From: an uncultured Parasutterella sp.
GTDB taxonomy: Bacteria; Pseudomonadota; Gammaproteobacteria; Burkholderiales; Burkholderiaceae_F
Length of the DNA stretch: 6,768 nt
Direction of reading: 5' to 3'
Assembly: GCA_900766055.1 (NCBI GenBank)
Contig: CAAFTZ010000146.1
Span: 1 to 6,768, forward strand
The position numbers were made by a program, and so were the translations under genes. Positions 5,183 through 6,768 of the stretch are shown piece after piece (within the stretch, counting starts at the first letter, position 1; the number at the start of each line of letters is the position of its first letter). Under the pieces are notes generated by a model. It worked only from the letters and a program-made list of their open reading frames with translations, did no database searches and was not told the origin of the DNA.

Positions 5183-6496
5183 TTAGTGTGAAATCAAAAT
5201 ACCCACAAAGACAACCGCAAGAACAGCCATGGTGAGCGTGATTTCTTCCTTCTTACCTGCCAGAAGCTTCAGAAGCACGAAGCTGATGACGCCGAAAGCC
5301 AGACCTGTGGCAATGTTGAAGGTAAACGGCATCATGAAGATCGTTAAGAAGCAGGGAAGGCCGGTCGTTACATCAGAAAAATTAATTCTGGAGGCAGTAC
5401 CTTGGAGCATCATGTAACCTACGATGATCAGAACGCAGGCGGTCGCAAAGGCGGGAACTAAGGTGAGCAGCGGAGCGACGAACAAAGTCAAGGCGAAGAA
5501 ACCGGCGAGGAACAGAGCGCAAAGACCGGTTCTGGCACCAGCTTCAATACCGACGGCACTTTCCAGAATCGCGGTAGAAGTCGGTGTACCAATGATACCG
5601 GCGCCCATAGTGGCGATAGAGTCAGAAATAAGGGCTCGGTCAAGTCCGGGAATATTACCGCTCTTATCCATGAAACCGGCTCGGAAAGACAAGCCGATTA
5701 AAGTTGACATGTTGTCAAACAAGTCCACCATCGTAATCGAGAAGAGCACGCCGACAATACCGACGGTCAGCATCTTGTTGAAATCCACTTGGAAGATAGT
5801 TTCGGTCGGAAGGAGTTTGAAGTCGGTGGAGAAGAGATTGTGAATTCCGTCTGTCGGGGTCACACCGGTGACGATGCCTAAGGCGGCAACGATCAGGATG
5901 GTAATTAGCAAAGCTAAGCGAATGCCTTTGGCCATCATCCATCCTGCAAGCACCACACCGAGAATGGTCAGATAAGCCTGCGGCTGCATCATATTGCCCA
6001 AGCCGATCATGGTAGAGGGCGTGGCGACAACGATTCCGGCGTTTTTAAGACCGATAATCGTAATGAAAGCGCCGATACCGGCCACAATCGCGAGCTTAAG
6101 ATCCAGGGGGATTGCTTTAATGATGGCTTGCCGGATTCGGGTGACTGTCAAAATGAAGAATACAAAGCCGGAAATCACAACCGCGGCGCAGGCGGCTTGC
6201 CAGGTCAGGCCCATGGCTCCGCAAACGTAATACGCGAAGTAGGCTGAAATTCCGAGGCCCGGCGCCACAACCACCGGATAGTTGGCAATGGACGCAATCA
6301 TCAATGTACCAAGAATTGCCGCCCAAATGGTTGCAACCGTGGCGTCTCCAATCGGCATTCCCGCGTCGGAAAGCATGCCGGGAACGACGATGAAAAGATA
6401 ACAAACTGCGAGATATGCCGAGATGGCACCTAAGAATTCTGTCTTAGTCGATGAGCCGCGCTCTTTGACTTTAAAAAGCTTTTCGATGAGGGACAT
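5183..6496 (-). CDS. NCS2-family purine permease (AzgA/GhxP type)
   Basis: This 437-residue inner-membrane protein is of normal length for the AzgA branch of NCS2, proton symporters for adenine, guanine or hypoxanthine. Family blocks run in order: TEFLGAISAYLAVCYLFIVVPGML near 19-42; NYPVVVAPGLGISAYFAYYV (72-91), the TM3 substrate region; KAIPLDLKLAIVAGIGAF then GLKNAGIVVATP (149-160); TMVDLFDNMSTLIGLSFRAG (255-274), with the acidic TM8 positions D258/D261; GTPTSTAILESAVGIEAGARTGL (303-325), with the TM10 glutamate E312; and PCFLTIFMMPFTFNIATGLAFG near the end. About a dozen hydrophobic segments are visible and the frame is intact. The start ATG at 6496 gives the usual short cytoplasmic N-terminus, though its ribosome binding site is weak. 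Which purine is carried cannot be told. No purine riboswitch was seen upstream; a divergent gene starts about 200 bases away. Confidence 0.92.
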   Translation of the reverse strand: MSLIEKLFKVKERGSSTKTEFLGAISAYLAVCYLFIVVPGMLSDAGMPIGDATVATIWAAILGTLMIASIANYPVVVAPGLGISAYFAYYVCGAMGLTWQAACAAVVISGFVFFILTVTRIRQAIIKAIPLDLKLAIVAGIGAFITIIGLKNAGIVVATPSTMIGLGNMMQPQAYLTILGVVLAGWMMAKGIRLALLITILIVAALGIVTGVTPTDGIHNLFSTDFKLLPTETIFQVDFNKMLTVGIVGVLFSITMVDLFDNMSTLIGLSFRAGFMDKSGNIPGLDRALISDSIATMGAGIIGTPTSTAILESAVGIEAGARTGLCALFLAGFFALTLFVAPLLTLVPAFATACVLIIVGYMMLQGTASRINFSDVTTGLPCFLTIFMMPFTFNIATGLAFGVISFVLLKLLAGKKEEITLTMAVLAVVFVGILISH

Positions 6497-6635
6497 GATT
6501 TAAGGATCAGTTTTGTGAGCCGTAATTCTATGAATTATTGTTCTATTGAGAAGTAACGACTCATTGCTAAGCACCATTTTCGGCGTAGACAAACTTTTTT
6601 GCATTTTCCGATCTTGAATTTTCATCGGGTTGTCA
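6497..6635. other. divergent intergenic region upstream of the permease gene
   Basis: This should carry the permease promoter. On the minus strand TAGAAT near 6525-6530 is a fair -10 match, but no good -35 stands at the right distance, so I do not call a promoter. No conserved purine-riboswitch core was recognised. The long minus-strand frame spanning this region is not coding-like. Confidence 0.35.
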
Positions 6636-6652
6636 CCATTTAATCTAAATGG
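6636..6652. promoter_or_regulatory. candidate operator palindrome
   Basis: CCATTTAATCTAAATGG is a perfect 7-base inverted repeat with a 3-base centre. GGTT (6628-6631) and AACC (6655-6658) extend the symmetry imperfectly. It covers the -35 region of the likely promoter of the rightward gene, a normal place for a repressor or activator site. The binding protein is unknown. Confidence 0.5.
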
Positions 6653-6659
6653 ATAACCT

Positions 6660-6668
6660 TGATACAAT
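6660..6668 (+). promoter_or_regulatory. extended -10 promoter element for the NifX-like gene
   Basis: TGATACAAT is an extended -10 (TGN plus TACAAT, five of six to consensus). The matching -35 window, TTAATC at 6640-6645 with 17-base spacing, is weak and lies inside the palindrome, so activity may depend on the protein binding there. The ATG follows 30 bases after the -10. Confidence 0.5.
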
Positions 6669-6698
6669 TCCCGAACAAAATTTTTTGGAGAATTAAAA

Positions 6699-6768
6699 AT
6701 GCGTATTGCCATCCCTTACGAAGACGGCGTTGTTTGCCAGCATTTTGGCAAAGCTCCTCAGTTCAAGA
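6699..6768 (+). CDS. NifX/NifB-type dinitrogenase iron-molybdenum cofactor family protein (3' end outside window)
   Basis: Only the first 23 residues are present. MRIAIPYEDG is the first strand, and VVCQHFGKAPQFK is the family's 'v..HFGrap.F' signature, in which the histidine is near the metal-cluster site. Members of this small cytoplasmic family bind or carry metal clusters; many occur in bacteria without nitrogenase and have unknown roles. The start is supported by GGAG at 6687-6690, eight bases before the ATG, and by a promoter-like extended -10 upstream. It is transcribed divergently from the purine permease gene. Nothing here suggests nitrogen fixation. Confidence 0.8.
   Translation, partial: MRIAIPYEDGVVCQHFGKAPQFK

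Noticed and set aside
6497..6698. Purine riboswitch before the NCS2 permease gene
   Set aside because: I could not find the three-way-junction core on the minus strand, and the region is better explained by a divergent promoter with a palindrome.
6500..6712. Minus-strand 70-residue frame in the divergent region
   Set aside because: It covers the promoter and start of the NifX-like gene, has no binding site and no protein-like pattern.

Overview
The window looks like a chromosomal segment of a mid-GC Gram-negative bacterium. The RibB, the NCS2 permease and the short intergenic spaces closed by rho-independent terminators fit a proteobacterium, possibly a gut Burkholderiales of the Sutterellaceae type. 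That placement is an impression from protein style and composition, not from a search.

Left part (1 to about 2040): an AT-richer accessory block. It holds the C-terminal part of a long ImmA/IrrE-type metallopeptidase (probably an XRE-HTH/ImmA fusion whose 5' end lies outside the window). This overlaps by ATGA a DUF4411 PIN-like gene, giving the layout of a toxin-antitoxin-type module. A convergent orphan gene of uncertain start follows; its C-terminus vaguely resembles the tails of Rpn/PD-(D/E)XK transposase-like proteins.

Centre (2139-3370): the most unusual part. A 74-residue, Lys/Glu-rich peptide contains an exact 17-residue duplication and ends in a Cys-Gly ladder. It is followed, across a 137-base spacer with a hairpin, by a 267-residue cysteine-bearing protein that I cannot assign firmly; its fold pattern hints at the uracil-DNA-glycosylase-like superfamily. 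A strong terminator closes this pair. No modification enzyme, exporter or regulator for the peptide is visible.

Right part (3448-6768): an EamA/DMT transporter gene is broken by a +1 frameshift at a run of six T. On the minus strand lie an NCS2 (AzgA-type) purine permease and, downstream of it, ribB (riboflavin biosynthesis). A complete terminator hairpin sits between them, only about 22 bases before ribB. Divergent from the permease, at the right edge, begins a NifX/NifB-type dinitrogenase iron-molybdenum cofactor family protein, with a palindrome next to its likely promoter.

No rRNA, tRNA, CRISPR array, insertion sequence or known riboswitch was recognised.
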